DNA of 64,000 bases from Flavobacteriales bacterium (lineage in GTDB: Bacteria > Bacteroidota > Bacteroidia > CAIKAF01). Below the pieces are notes generated by a model. It did no database searches. It was not told the origin of the DNA and saw only the letters and a list, made by a program, of their open reading frames with translations. How positions within the stretch are numbered: position 1 is the stretch's first letter; every line of letters begins with the position of its first letter. Positions 51,824 to 62,900 of the stretch are shown piece after piece. The stretch spans positions 1 to 64,000 of the forward strand of contig JAOABX010000014.1 of assembly GCA_026418175.1 (NCBI GenBank), read 5' to 3'. The position numbers were made by a program, and so were the translations under genes.

Positions 51824-52824
51824 TCCTGCACACTATAATCGCCCAGACTGAGCTGTTTAGCATTCCCCTTATAAATTGTATAATTACCAATCATTGAATT
51901 TTCAATCACTGCATTTTGAATGAGAGATTGTTGTTGTATGATGCTATTTCTTACCACAGAATCACGAATAATGGTACCACTTCCCACTGAAACGTGTGGG
52001 CCAATTACACTATTATATAGTTCTACGTCTTGCCCAATAAAACAAGGTTCAATAATCACACTTTGATGATTTTTTATTTTTTGCGACTGTAAGTTTTCAC
52101 TGTCTTTTACTAATTCCAAAATTCGTTGATTAGTATATACCGTTGCATCCTTGTTTCCGCAATCGAGCCATTCATCCACCTTTCCGGTTTTAAATACCAG
52201 GCCTTTGTTTTTCATGTTTACCAGTGCATTGGTAAGCTGGTATTCTCCCTTTTCCTTGATGTTATTATCAATTAGGTATTGAAGTTCTTTTTCCAAGTTA
52301 GCTCCATCTTTAAAATAATAAATACCGATGATGGCTAAATCAGAAACAAATTCTTTAGGTTTTTCAACCATCTCGATAATTTCACCTTGTTCATTTAATT
52401 TAACTACACCAAAAGCGCTAGGATCATCCACCCGATGCACCCATATAATCCCTTCTTGTGTAGTGTCCATTTTAAACTGAGCAGAAAACAAAGTATCGGC
52501 AAACGCTACAACTACTTTATTATTCAAGCATTCCCGTGCACAAAGTATAGCATGGGCCGTTCCCAACGGTTCTTCCTGATAAAATATTCGTCCTTTAGCG
52601 CCAACTTTGTCAGCAATGTATAATAAACGCTCTTCAGTTTCTTTACCAAAATCACCAATTACAAATGCAATCTCTTCAATCTTCTCTCCACATATCTTTG
52701 CAATATCTTCTACCAGGCGTTGTACAATGGGCTTGCCGGCGATGGGAATGAGTGGCTTGGGAATGGTGAGTGTGTGTGGTCTCATCCGCTTACCCATGCC
52801 CGCCATTGGAATAATTATATTCAT
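51820..52824 (-). CDS. Sugar-phosphate nucleotidyltransferase with left-handed beta-helix tail
   Basis: The 334-residue protein begins with the nucleotide-binding signature IIPMAGMGKRMRPHTLTIPKPL. Later come the metal-binding aspartate in VVVAFADTLF, FGVVKLNEQGEIIEMVEKPK and VDEWLDCGNKD, all typical of glucose-1-phosphate thymidylyl/uridylyl or mannose-1-phosphate guanylyl transferases. The last 70 residues form a hexapeptide beta-helix (CFIGQDVELYNSVIGPHVSVGSG), as in bifunctional or regulatory forms. The product would be an NDP-sugar for surface glycans. The particular sugar and nucleotide cannot be told. Confidence 0.88.
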   Translation of the reverse strand: MNIIIPMAGMGKRMRPHTLTIPKPLIPIAGKPIVQRLVEDIAKICGEKIEEIAFVIGDFGKETEERLLYIADKVGAKGRIFYQEEPLGTAHAILCARECLNNKVVVAFADTLFSAQFKMDTTQEGIIWVHRVDDPSAFGVVKLNEQGEIIEMVEKPKEFVSDLAIIGIYYFKDGANLEKELQYLIDNNIKEKGEYQLTNALVNMKNKGLVFKTGKVDEWLDCGNKDATVYTNQRILELVKDSENLQSQKIKNHQSVIIEPCFIGQDVELYNSVIGPHVSVGSGTIIRDSVVRNSIIQQQSLIQNAVIENSMIGNYTIYKGNAKQLSLGDYSVQE

Positions 52825-52900
52825 GAATTTTACTGATTCTAGGTTGACAAAACTACGAACTCCATACTACATTGCCAATTCATACCTTATTCGTTTCGAT

Positions 52901-54145
52901 TTAGGCTAATTCTACATAATTTAAATCTTTGCCAAACGTGTCTTTTAGTCCCAAGGTAGAAAATATAGCCAATAAAAAACAAATAACCCCAACTACGATA
53001 GCACTGCCAATTATTCCCAAAGAATTTATTTGAGCTAATTCTTTAAATGCATAAGTAATTGGAATTACTGCCCCTCTCACAAAATTGGGCACGGTAGAAG
53101 TAACAGTAGCCCGAATATTGGTTCCAAACTGTTCAGCAGCAATGGTAACGAACAAAGCCCAATAACCTGTACCGGCGCCCAGCAAAAAACATAACAGATA
53201 AAAATAAAAACTGCTAGCGCCTTTTTGACTAAATAAATATAATCCTACAAAACCCATACAGAGGAGCAGGTAAATAAGAATAACCTTAAGACGTGAACGA
53301 AAAATTTGACTAAATAATCCGCTAAGAAAGTCACCTACACTTAAGCCAATATAACAGTACATGACTGCTGTTCCGGTTATAATATCTTCTTTTAACCCAA
53401 GAATGGATTCAAAATAGGTTTCAGACAAACTTATAAGCACCCCTACCACAAACCAAACAGGTAAACCAATCGCCACACAGCGCATGTATTTTACAAATCG
53501 TTGCATGTTAGTAAACAGTGAAATAAAATCTCCGCGTTTTATACCCGCTTCCTTGGTTTGATGAAACATCCCTGATTCCATCGCTCCAATTCGCAGCAGT
53601 AACAAGGCTATCCCCATCAATCCTCCTACCCAATAAGAAGTTTGCCAATCAAACTGATGTGCTACTAGAGCAGCAAACACAGCGCCCAACGCACCAAATG
53701 TTACAACTATCATGGTGCCAATTCCCCGCTTTTCTTTATCCATGATTTCCGTAATCAATGTAATTCCAGCTCCCAGCTCACCAGCCAAGCCAAGCCCGGC
53801 AATAAAACGTACCGCAGCATACGAATTCAGGTCCCATACATAGGCATTGGCAATGTTTGCCAAAGAGTACATCAGAATAGAACCGAACAACACACTTAGC
53901 CGTCCGCGCTTATCGCCCAACATTCCCCATACGATACCCCCCACCAGCATACCCCCCATTTGGCAGTTGAATAAAAAAATTTCTACTTCCTTCAGTTCTT
54001 CCGGCTGAAATCCCAGACTGAGCAGACTGGCTTTTTTCACTACGTTAAACAGAATCAGGTCGTATATATCCACAAAATATCCCAGCGATGCTACAATGAT
54101 GATAAGCAACTGCTGGCGGAAATGGGTATCAGTTTTCTTCATCAT
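52901..54145 (-). CDS. Major facilitator superfamily transporter
   Basis: The 414-residue protein has twelve hydrophobic helices. The motif A loop between helices 2 and 3 reads WGMLGDKRGRLSVLFG, close to the family G-x-x-x-D-R-x-G-R-R. FIAGLGLAGELGAGITLITE is the signature of the sugar or metabolite:H+ symporter branch. The substrate is unknown. The gene stands upstream of the nucleotidyltransferase in the same direction after a 76-base gap, and divergent from the T9SS cargo genes. Confidence 0.88.
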   Translation of the reverse strand: MMKKTDTHFRQQLLIIIVASLGYFVDIYDLILFNVVKKASLLSLGFQPEELKEVEIFLFNCQMGGMLVGGIVWGMLGDKRGRLSVLFGSILMYSLANIANAYVWDLNSYAAVRFIAGLGLAGELGAGITLITEIMDKEKRGIGTMIVVTFGALGAVFAALVAHQFDWQTSYWVGGLMGIALLLLRIGAMESGMFHQTKEAGIKRGDFISLFTNMQRFVKYMRCVAIGLPVWFVVGVLISLSETYFESILGLKEDIITGTAVMYCYIGLSVGDFLSGLFSQIFRSRLKVILIYLLLCMGFVGLYLFSQKGASSFYFYLLCFLLGAGTGYWALFVTIAAEQFGTNIRATVTSTVPNFVRGAVIPITYAFKELAQINSLGIIGSAIVVGVICFLLAIFSTLGLKDTFGKDLNYVELA

Positions 54146-54328
54146 GAATTTATAAACGAATATAGAAGTTTGGATAGAATTCTAAAATTCAAGCAAATTT
54201 AAGCTCAATTCATTTTATTGGAAATGAGCAAAATAAGTACAAATGATATGAATGCGCTTCTGATAAATTGAACAATCATATTGGAAAGAAAGTATATTTC
54301 TTCGAACTTTATATTTCATTTTAAATTC

Positions 54329-56806
54329 ATGAAGAAAATACTCGCTTTATTAGTTACCATCATTATATTAGCTTCTAGTGGATTTTTCATACTGAAGCAT
54401 TCATATAAAAAATTTACTGCAACTCCCAATCTAAAACAAAACCGAGGACCAGGAAATCCGGGATGGTGGGAGCAATGGTTTGAAATGAAAAAAGACGAAA
54501 ACGGAAATATACCTTTCGACCGTATTTTAAGACTGCGACAGCAGGTAGCTACGCAGCGGACGATGAAAAGCGGAGAATCGAATCTTACCAACATTCAAGA
54601 ATTAGGGCCTAATAATGTTGGTGGGCGTACCCGAGCATTTTTAGTAGATAAAACCAATCCCAACCGATTGTTTGCCGGAGGAGTTTCCGGGGGATTATGG
54701 GTGAGCAACAATGGTGGTAACACATGGAATCCGGTAAATGATGATGCCTCTAATCTTTCCATTACATTCATTACTCAAAATCCATTTACTCCTAATGTAT
54801 TGTATTACAGTACCGGAGAATGTGCCGGAAATAGTGCTGGAATATCAGGTGATGGAGTATATAAATCTACAGATGGTGGAAACAGTTTCTTTAAATTACC
54901 ATCAACTAATAGCATAGCCTTTAACTACACTTGGCGTATTGCCTGTTCACTCACAGATACGAACACACTGTATGTAGCTACCAGAGATAGCGGGTTGTAC
55001 CGAAGCACCGATGCAGGGTTGAGCTTTCATCAGGTGATCAATTCTGGAGAAATTACCGACCTGGAAGTATTCCGGGATGGAAGTGTGATAGCTGCCCGGA
55101 GCGGTCATGGATTATTCCGCTCGCCAGACGGAAGTCCGGGAAGTTTTGTAGCTATTAACAATGGTTTACCCGCTAGTGGGTTTTATCGCGTAGAAATGGC
55201 CTATTGCGACAGCGTGCCTAATATAATGTATGTTGCGCACGAAGCCACTTCGGGCAACGACATTTTAGGGTTGTATAAATCAACCGATGGAGGAAATTCA
55301 TGGTTTGAAGTAACCAATCCAACCAGTGCCGGCGTAGGATTTCCATTTCCATGGTATTGCCTAGCTATTGGTGTTAGGCCCAATAATCCCAACTATGTGC
55401 TGGTAGGTAGCGTTAACTGCGGATATTCCATGGATGGCGGAAACAGCTGGAATGAACACCATAATTCACATGCCGATTACCACATCTTTGTATTTAATCC
55501 AGCTAACCCAAACGAATGCTATGTAGGAAATGACGGAGGAGTTTATAAATATTATCCCCAAACCAACATTGCCTATGTTGATTTAAATAAAGGTTACAGG
55601 GTTACCCAATTTTATGCAGGAACTTATTTTCCGGTGGGAAATAAATGTTGGGGGGGGACACAGGACAATGGAACCCAAAGTGGCAGTTCTTTAACTCAAA
55701 ATTTTGAGCACATCTTTGGAGGTGACGGAGCTTTCACTGCCATTCATCCTCAATCGCCCAACATTGGCTACGTTTCCTGGCAAAACGGCCATATTCTTAA
55801 GTGTTATGATGCACATAACCCTATGCCTTACTTTGAATACATCATGGGAGATATGGATGCCAACAACGATTTTGATATTGATGACGATACCTGGTTTATC
55901 AATCCGTTTGAAATAAATAAACAAGATGGAGACCAATTATTTTTTGTAACCCGTGATAGAATGTGGCGAAGCATTGATGGAGGAAATATTTGGGAAAAAT
56001 GCACCAAACCCATTACAGATCTATATGCCATAGGGATAAGCAACGAGCCTTATCCAATTGTTTATGTAGGTGGACGCGGAAAACTACGTCGGTTAGATAA
56101 TGCCTATGTGAGCATGCCTGGTGATGAAGTAAATTTAAACTCTTCCATTCCCACTGCATTAAATACCAGCTTCATGAGCAACATCATTGTGTCGGCCAAT
56201 GACCCGAGCACCCTGTATGTTTCGTTCAGCAGCTATGTAAATCAACCCCGGGTATGGAAAGTAACCAATGCTACCACCACCCCAGTATGGACATCCATTC
56301 ATGGCGATTTGCCTCAAGGTTTACCAGTAAACTGGATTGAAGTAAGTCCGTACGATGAAAACATTATGGCAGCAGCTACTGATTTCGGGTTGTACACTAC
56401 TACTGATGGCGGCAATCATTGGGTGTTGGAAGAAGATATTCCTTTTGTTTCCATTCACCAACTAAGATTAAGGCATAGCGATAATACCTTATTTATATTT
56501 ACACACGGCCGAGGTATTTGGAAAGCTAATCTTCCACTTACTGGATTAAATATAGCCTCACAAAGCAATGCATTACCTGTTCGTATATATCCTACAATCA
56601 CTCATAATGAACCGATTCAAATCATTTTACCGCACCCTGAAACATATCAACTTGCAGTACTTGATTTACATGGCAAAAAGCTATATAGCCAAACCATTTA
56701 TCAAAGTATTGTCATCCACCCGGAGATTTATCGTCCCGGTATATACTTTATCACATTGACTCAATATGATAAATTGATTAAAAGCGAACGAATTGTAATT
56801 CAGTAA
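54329..56806 (+). CDS. Secreted sortilin/BNR-repeat beta-propeller protein with T9SS sorting domain
   Basis: I start at the ATG at 54329 (MKKILALLVTIIILASSGFF), giving 825 residues with a signal or anchor; the track's earlier start adds an unlikely leader. At least six BNR/VPS10-type blades can be seen from their Asp-box motifs: STDGGNSFF, STDAGLSFH, STDGGNSWFE, MDGGNSWNE, SIDGGNIWE and TTDGGNHWV. The C-terminal 75 residues (PVRIYPTITHNEPIQII ... RPGIYFITLTQYDK) form a type A T9SS sorting domain. Such proteins are surface-exposed; glycan binding or hydrolysis is possible. It is followed 184 bases later by the giant adhesin. Confidence 0.88.
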   Translation: MKKILALLVTIIILASSGFFILKHSYKKFTATPNLKQNRGPGNPGWWEQWFEMKKDENGNIPFDRILRLRQQVATQRTMKSGESNLTNIQELGPNNVGGRTRAFLVDKTNPNRLFAGGVSGGLWVSNNGGNTWNPVNDDASNLSITFITQNPFTPNVLYYSTGECAGNSAGISGDGVYKSTDGGNSFFKLPSTNSIAFNYTWRIACSLTDTNTLYVATRDSGLYRSTDAGLSFHQVINSGEITDLEVFRDGSVIAARSGHGLFRSPDGSPGSFVAINNGLPASGFYRVEMAYCDSVPNIMYVAHEATSGNDILGLYKSTDGGNSWFEVTNPTSAGVGFPFPWYCLAIGVRPNNPNYVLVGSVNCGYSMDGGNSWNEHHNSHADYHIFVFNPANPNECYVGNDGGVYKYYPQTNIAYVDLNKGYRVTQFYAGTYFPVGNKCWGGTQDNGTQSGSSLTQNFEHIFGGDGAFTAIHPQSPNIGYVSWQNGHILKCYDAHNPMPYFEYIMGDMDANNDFDIDDDTWFINPFEINKQDGDQLFFVTRDRMWRSIDGGNIWEKCTKPITDLYAIGISNEPYPIVYVGGRGKLRRLDNAYVSMPGDEVNLNSSIPTALNTSFMSNIIVSANDPSTLYVSFSSYVNQPRVWKVTNATTTPVWTSIHGDLPQGLPVNWIEVSPYDENIMAAATDFGLYTTTDGGNHWVLEEDIPFVSIHQLRLRHSDNTLFIFTHGRGIWKANLPLTGLNIASQSNALPVRIYPTITHNEPIQIILPHPETYQLAVLDLHGKKLYSQTIYQSIVIHPEIYRPGIYFITLTQYDKLIKSERIVIQ

Positions 56807-56990
56807 TTGTTAAAATATTAACACCCTATAAACATTCAAAAAAAATCTTAAACACTTTATTTTCAATTGAATAAAAATTTATTTATTTACTATGTACATT
56901 AACCGTAACTACTTTTTAGTTAAACATTCTTTAACATATCATTGTTAGTTTGTAATATTGCAGAGTTATTGAAACTGAAAATAAATTAAT

Positions 56991-59900
56991 ATGAATAAAC
57001 TTCGTACGCTTATCTTAGCCCTTGTAATTTGTATAACTAACATTCAATTTTACTCTCAGTCTGTTGTTAATTACACATTCTCTCAATTTGGAGGATCTTA
57101 TTCTCCAATTTCTGGTGGTACCGTTTTAGGAACGGGTGGGTTTGATGACAATGTGTATAATGCTAATCCCATTGGGTTCACTTTTTGGTTCAACGGAAAT
57201 CCTTACACTACATTCAGTGTAAATGCCAATGGCTTCTTGGCTATGGGAGACGTGGTTGCAAATAGTTATACGGCCATCAGTGGAGGTACATCCAATCAAG
57301 TAGTAAGTGCCTTCAATTTTGATTTAATTGGTAATACTCCAACTGGTGAACTTCGCTATCAAACCATTGGAAGTGCACCCAATAGAACCCTGGTTGTTCA
57401 ATGGTCAAATATGAGTGCCTTTGGTGGAGCTGGTACATATAATTTTCAAATTCGATTAAATGAAATTGATTATTCAATAGATGTAGTTTATGGAAATTAT
57501 GTGGCTGAAGCTACGGTAAGAAATGCTCAAGTAGGGCTTCGTGGAAGTAGCAATGCACAGTTTAATAATCGTCAAGTTACCAATGGTACCCATACCTGGA
57601 GTACTTCTGTAGCTGGTACATTAAACACAGCTACTTGTCAACTTACTACTGGTTTGATTCCTTCCGTAGGACAAACATATCGTTGGTTAGCAACAGCACC
57701 TACAGCACCAACCACTTTAACGTTCTCATCCATAGGAGCCACCAGTATGACTTTAAACTGGATAGATAATTCCACCAATGAATTTACGTTTTGGATTTAC
57801 CGCTCTACCGATGGAATTAATTATATTCCCGTTGGAACGGTAAATAGTACAACCACTGCTGGTACAGGTTCTCCTTATAATTTCAATGCCACCGGATTAT
57901 CAGCAAATACTCTTTATTATTGGCAAGTTGTAGCAGTTTCAGAAATACCTTCTACGCCTTTAAGTGGTACTCAATCTACAAATCCCGGAACACTTTGTGG
58001 AACTTATACTGTTGGACCAACCGGTGCATATACTTCTCTAACGGCTGCATTTACTGATTTGGCTGCTAATAGTTTAAATTGTCCGGTAATTTTTGAATTA
58101 CAAGCAGCCTACAATAGCTCTGTAGAAACCTTCCCGCTAAACGTTCCTTTCTTTGGAGGAAGTTCATTAAATACTGTAACCGTTCGGCCGGAGTTAGGCG
58201 CAACAGCACTTAGCATAACCAGTAATAATGCAACAGCTACTGTACGTATGAACGGAACAACCTGGATTACTTTTGACGGAAGGCCGGGAGGAATTGGAAC
58301 CAGCCGCGAGCTCACCATTAGTAATACTAACACAACAGGTTCTGCTATTCTATACCAAAATAATACTCAGAATACGGGTATGACTTATTTAAACATTACT
58401 GGGGTAAATACTTCATTAACCAATGGAGTTGTGAACTTTACAAACGCCTTGGCTACCGGAGGTGGTAATAGTAACAATAGTATAACATTTTGCGATTTAT
58501 TTGCCGGGGCATCCAATCCGGTGAATATGATTTATTCAAATAATGCTACACCCGGTACCTTCAATCAAAATAATATTATTTCTAATAATAATATTAGAGA
58601 TTTCTTTAGTGCTACTAACGCCACCAATGGGGTATTGATTTCGGGTGGTAATAATGCCTGGACTATTACCAACAACAGTTTTTATCAAACAGCATCCAGA
58701 ACTTACACTACTGCTAATACCCATCAAGCAATAAATATCGTCAACACCGGTAGTGGATATATTGTTTCCAATAATTTTATTGGTGGCACAGCTCCTCTTT
58801 GTGGAGGTGGAAATTATACCATGGGTGGAACAGTAGCTACTCGATTTATTGGTATTAACCTTTCAGCTACTGGTACTAACCCCAATATTATACAATCAAA
58901 TACCATTCAAAAATTTAATTTCAGTACTTCGAGTGGGGCTACTACTGCTAACGGTATTTGGTGTGCAATTAATGCCTTAGGCTTGGGTACAAATGTTAAT
59001 ATAGCTAATAATATCATTGGGAATAATACTTCCACAGGTAGCATTATTACATCTACCTCAACCACCGGAGGATTAACAGTTGGTATTCACGCATCTGCTT
59101 CTGGAACTTTAACAATAAGTGATAACCAAATTGGAAGCATAACTGCAAATAGTTCAGGAGCTACCATTAGTTCTTCTGTTACTGCCATTAACATTTCAAC
59201 TACAACAGGAACAGGAATTCGTACGATACAAAATAACTTTATTGGAAGTACATTAATACCCAATAGTATCATTAATGCAAGCAGTACATCAACCACTGCA
59301 GGTAATATGATTGGGATAGATGTTTCTATTGGTGGTACTTATAATATTGTTAATAATCAAATTACTTCTATTTTAAATCAATATATTGGTACCAGCACAG
59401 CCACTGTTACTCGGGGTATTAGAATTACAACTGGAACAGTGAATATTTCAAATAATACTATTGCCAGCATAGCTTCATTGGCACCAAGTACTTCCACAGG
59501 AGCTACTGCTTCGGTTATTGGAATTCAAATGTCATCAACTACTGCAGCTAACCACATAGTTCAAAATAACATTATTAATGGTTTAGCTAATGGTAATCCC
59601 ACAGCTGCTACTCAAGTATATGGTTTATTTTACTCTGGACCTACGGCAAATAGAGGTCAGATTCGTAAAAATAACATAGCTTATTTAGCAGCACAATCTT
59701 CCAGTACTGCTACTACGATTGTTGGTATTTTTGCAGGAGGAGGATTGGCCACCTATTCTAACAATTTTGTAAATCTAGGTATTGATCCATTGGGTGCTTC
59801 TCTAACCTTATCCCATGTTTATCAAGGAATTCGTAAGGATAATACTATCAATAATAATATATTCCATAATACTGTACTGATTCAAGGAACAGGGGTAGGT

Positions 59901-62900
59901 ACCGGTGCTGCTAATACACAGGCCTTTGTAAGGCTTCAATCTGCTGTAGACTCAGTGTACAATAATATTTTTGTAAACAACCGAAGCAATGGTTCATCCA
60001 CCGGTATACACTATTCTGTTCAAGTAAATAATCTTACTACTTTTAATTCAAATTATAACGATTTATTTGGTAATGGTGTAGGATATATGGTTGCAAGAAA
60101 TGCAGGCACAGCAACTGACTATCCTTCTTTTGCTGCATGGCAGGGCACCGGGCAGGATGCAGTTTCAAGAAACGTAGATCCCCAGTTTGTGAATTCTATA
60201 AATGACTTACACATCATTACTGGAACTCCTAACCAATTAGAATCCAATGGAGCCTTATTAAGCATTTTGGATGATATAGATAATCAGGTAAGGCCAGGCC
60301 CTGCTGGTTCAATCCATGGCGGTGCTATTAAACCGGATATTGGTGCAGATGAGTTTGATGGTATAATTGTACCTGGAACAAACAATGACTTGGGTGTCAT
60401 TTTATTAGTTACACCCACAAATTCAACATGCGTAACCAATCAAACTACTGTAACATTTAGAATTACTAATAATGCAATATATACCATTGATTTTTCTGTA
60501 TTCAATGCAACACTAAATGCATCCGTTACAGGGCCAAACCCCTTTGTATTTGCTCCTGTAGTAATCAATAGTGGTACTTTGGCTCCAGGTGCAAATTTAG
60601 ATGTAACTGTAAGTACAACGTATGATATGTCGGCGATTGGTACCTATAATTTTACTGGAACTATAAGTATTGCAAACGATTTAAATAGCAGCAATAATTC
60701 ATTAAGTACATCAATATTAGGCAAAGGTGCTGTTACAGCTTCTGCTTCCAGTGATGTAAGTATCTGTTTAGGTAATTCCACTACACTCAATGCTACAGGT
60801 AATGCATCTTACTCTAACCCAACCACATTTAATTCAAGCGATACACCTTTGAATATTCCGGACAATGATATAGTAACCGGAGTAACATCAACAATTAATG
60901 TTCCTTCATTATTCTCTGTTTGGAATGCTTCTAATATAGTTAGTGTAAATCTAACAATTACTCATACTTGGAATGCAGATTTGGATATTTACCTGCAAGC
61001 ACCCAATGGCAGCCAAATTGAACTATCTACCGATAACGGAGGAGCTGGTGATGGATACATCAATGTTACATTTATCCCAAGCGCACCTGCCAACATAACC
61101 ACTGCTCCCACAACTCCCAATATTACAGGAAGCTGGCAACCAGAACAACCATTCTCACTATTAACAGGCCCAGCCAATGGTAATTGGAACTTACGTGTAT
61201 TTGATGATACTGGTACTGATATTGGCACCTTAGAAAATTGGTCAATTACATTACTAGGGCCTGGTGGAGTTACTTATACATGGACACCAGCTACCGGTTT
61301 AAGTGACCCGAATATAGCTAACCCACTTGCTACTCCCACATCTACCACTACATACATCGTAACTGTTACAGATAACGTAACGGGTTGTACCGCTACCGAT
61401 GATGTTACCGTTACAATTAATCCATTGCCTGTTATTACAAAAATCACCACTGATCCAACCTGCGTACCAGGAAATGATGGTAGTATTGACATTACAGTAA
61501 CAGGTACTCCATCCTTTAGCTACAGTTGGAGTACAGGTGCTACCACTGAAGATTTAACCGGTGTTGGATTTGGTACTTATACTGTAACTGTTACCGATGG
61601 AAACTCTTGTACTGCTACCAATAGTACAACCTTTGCAGTTCCAGGGTTTACGGTATCTGGTATTGTTACTGATGTTTCTTGTTTTAATGGAAACAATGGT
61701 GAAATTGATATTACGGCTTCTGGTGGTACTAGTCCATATTCTTATCAATGGAGCAATACAGCAACCTCCGAAGATATTACTGGCTTAATTACTGGAAGTT
61801 ATACTGTTACAGTAACCGATGATATAGGTTGTACTGTAACCGGAAGTTATACGGTGAACCAGCCCACAGCCATATCCATTACAACAGCCTCTATTACTGA
61901 TGTGGATTGTAATGGCAATAGTACAGGTGCAGTAAATATCAATGTTTCAGGAGGTACACCTGGTTATACATACCAGTGGGTAGTGTTGCCTTCAAATTCA
62001 CCTGTTGCTACAACTGAGGATATTTCACTTGTAGCTGCCGGTACGTATCAAGTTTCTGTTACTGATAATAATTCATGTACTTCTACTGCTTCATTTACAG
62101 TGACTCAGCCTAATGCAATTAACATTTCACATACAAGCAATAATGTAAGCTGTTTTGGATTTAGTAATGGAAGTATTGATATATCTGTAAATGGTGGTGT
62201 AACACCATACAACTATTTGTGGAGCAACAGTGCTACTACGCAAGATATATCCGGTTTAGCTGCTAATACGTACACAGTTACTGTTACAGATGATAATAAC
62301 TGTATTTCTACTTATTCCGTAGTAATAACTCAACCAACGGTACTTACTCACACCATCACATCATCCAATGTATTATGTTTTGGTGACAACAGTGGTACAG
62401 CTCAAGTATTCCCAACGGGTGGTACTACTCCCTACACCTTTGCTTGGTCAAATGGAGCTACAACTGATTTTGTGAATTTACCACAAGGTACATTTACAGT
62501 AACTATTACAGACTTCAATGGTTGTACTAACACAAACAGTGTAACAATTACTCAACCATTGTTGCTCACAGCAAATATCATAGACTGGGATGATGTTACC
62601 TGTAATAATGCAAACAACGGTTCTGCTTCTGCCATTGGAGGGTTTGGTACCCCAGGTTATTCTTATACTTGGTCTAATGGTGCCACCACAGCTACTGTAA
62701 ATGGTTTAGATGGAGGGGTTTACACGGTGACTGTACAGGATGCAAATGGATGCACTGCTACGGCCTCCGTTACAATCAACGAACCATCTGCAATTACTTC
62801 TTCTGCAAGTATTACTAATGAAATATGGGGTAACGATGGTGCAATAAATATTACACCGGCAGGCGGAACTGCTCCTTATAGCTTTAATTGGAGTAACAGT

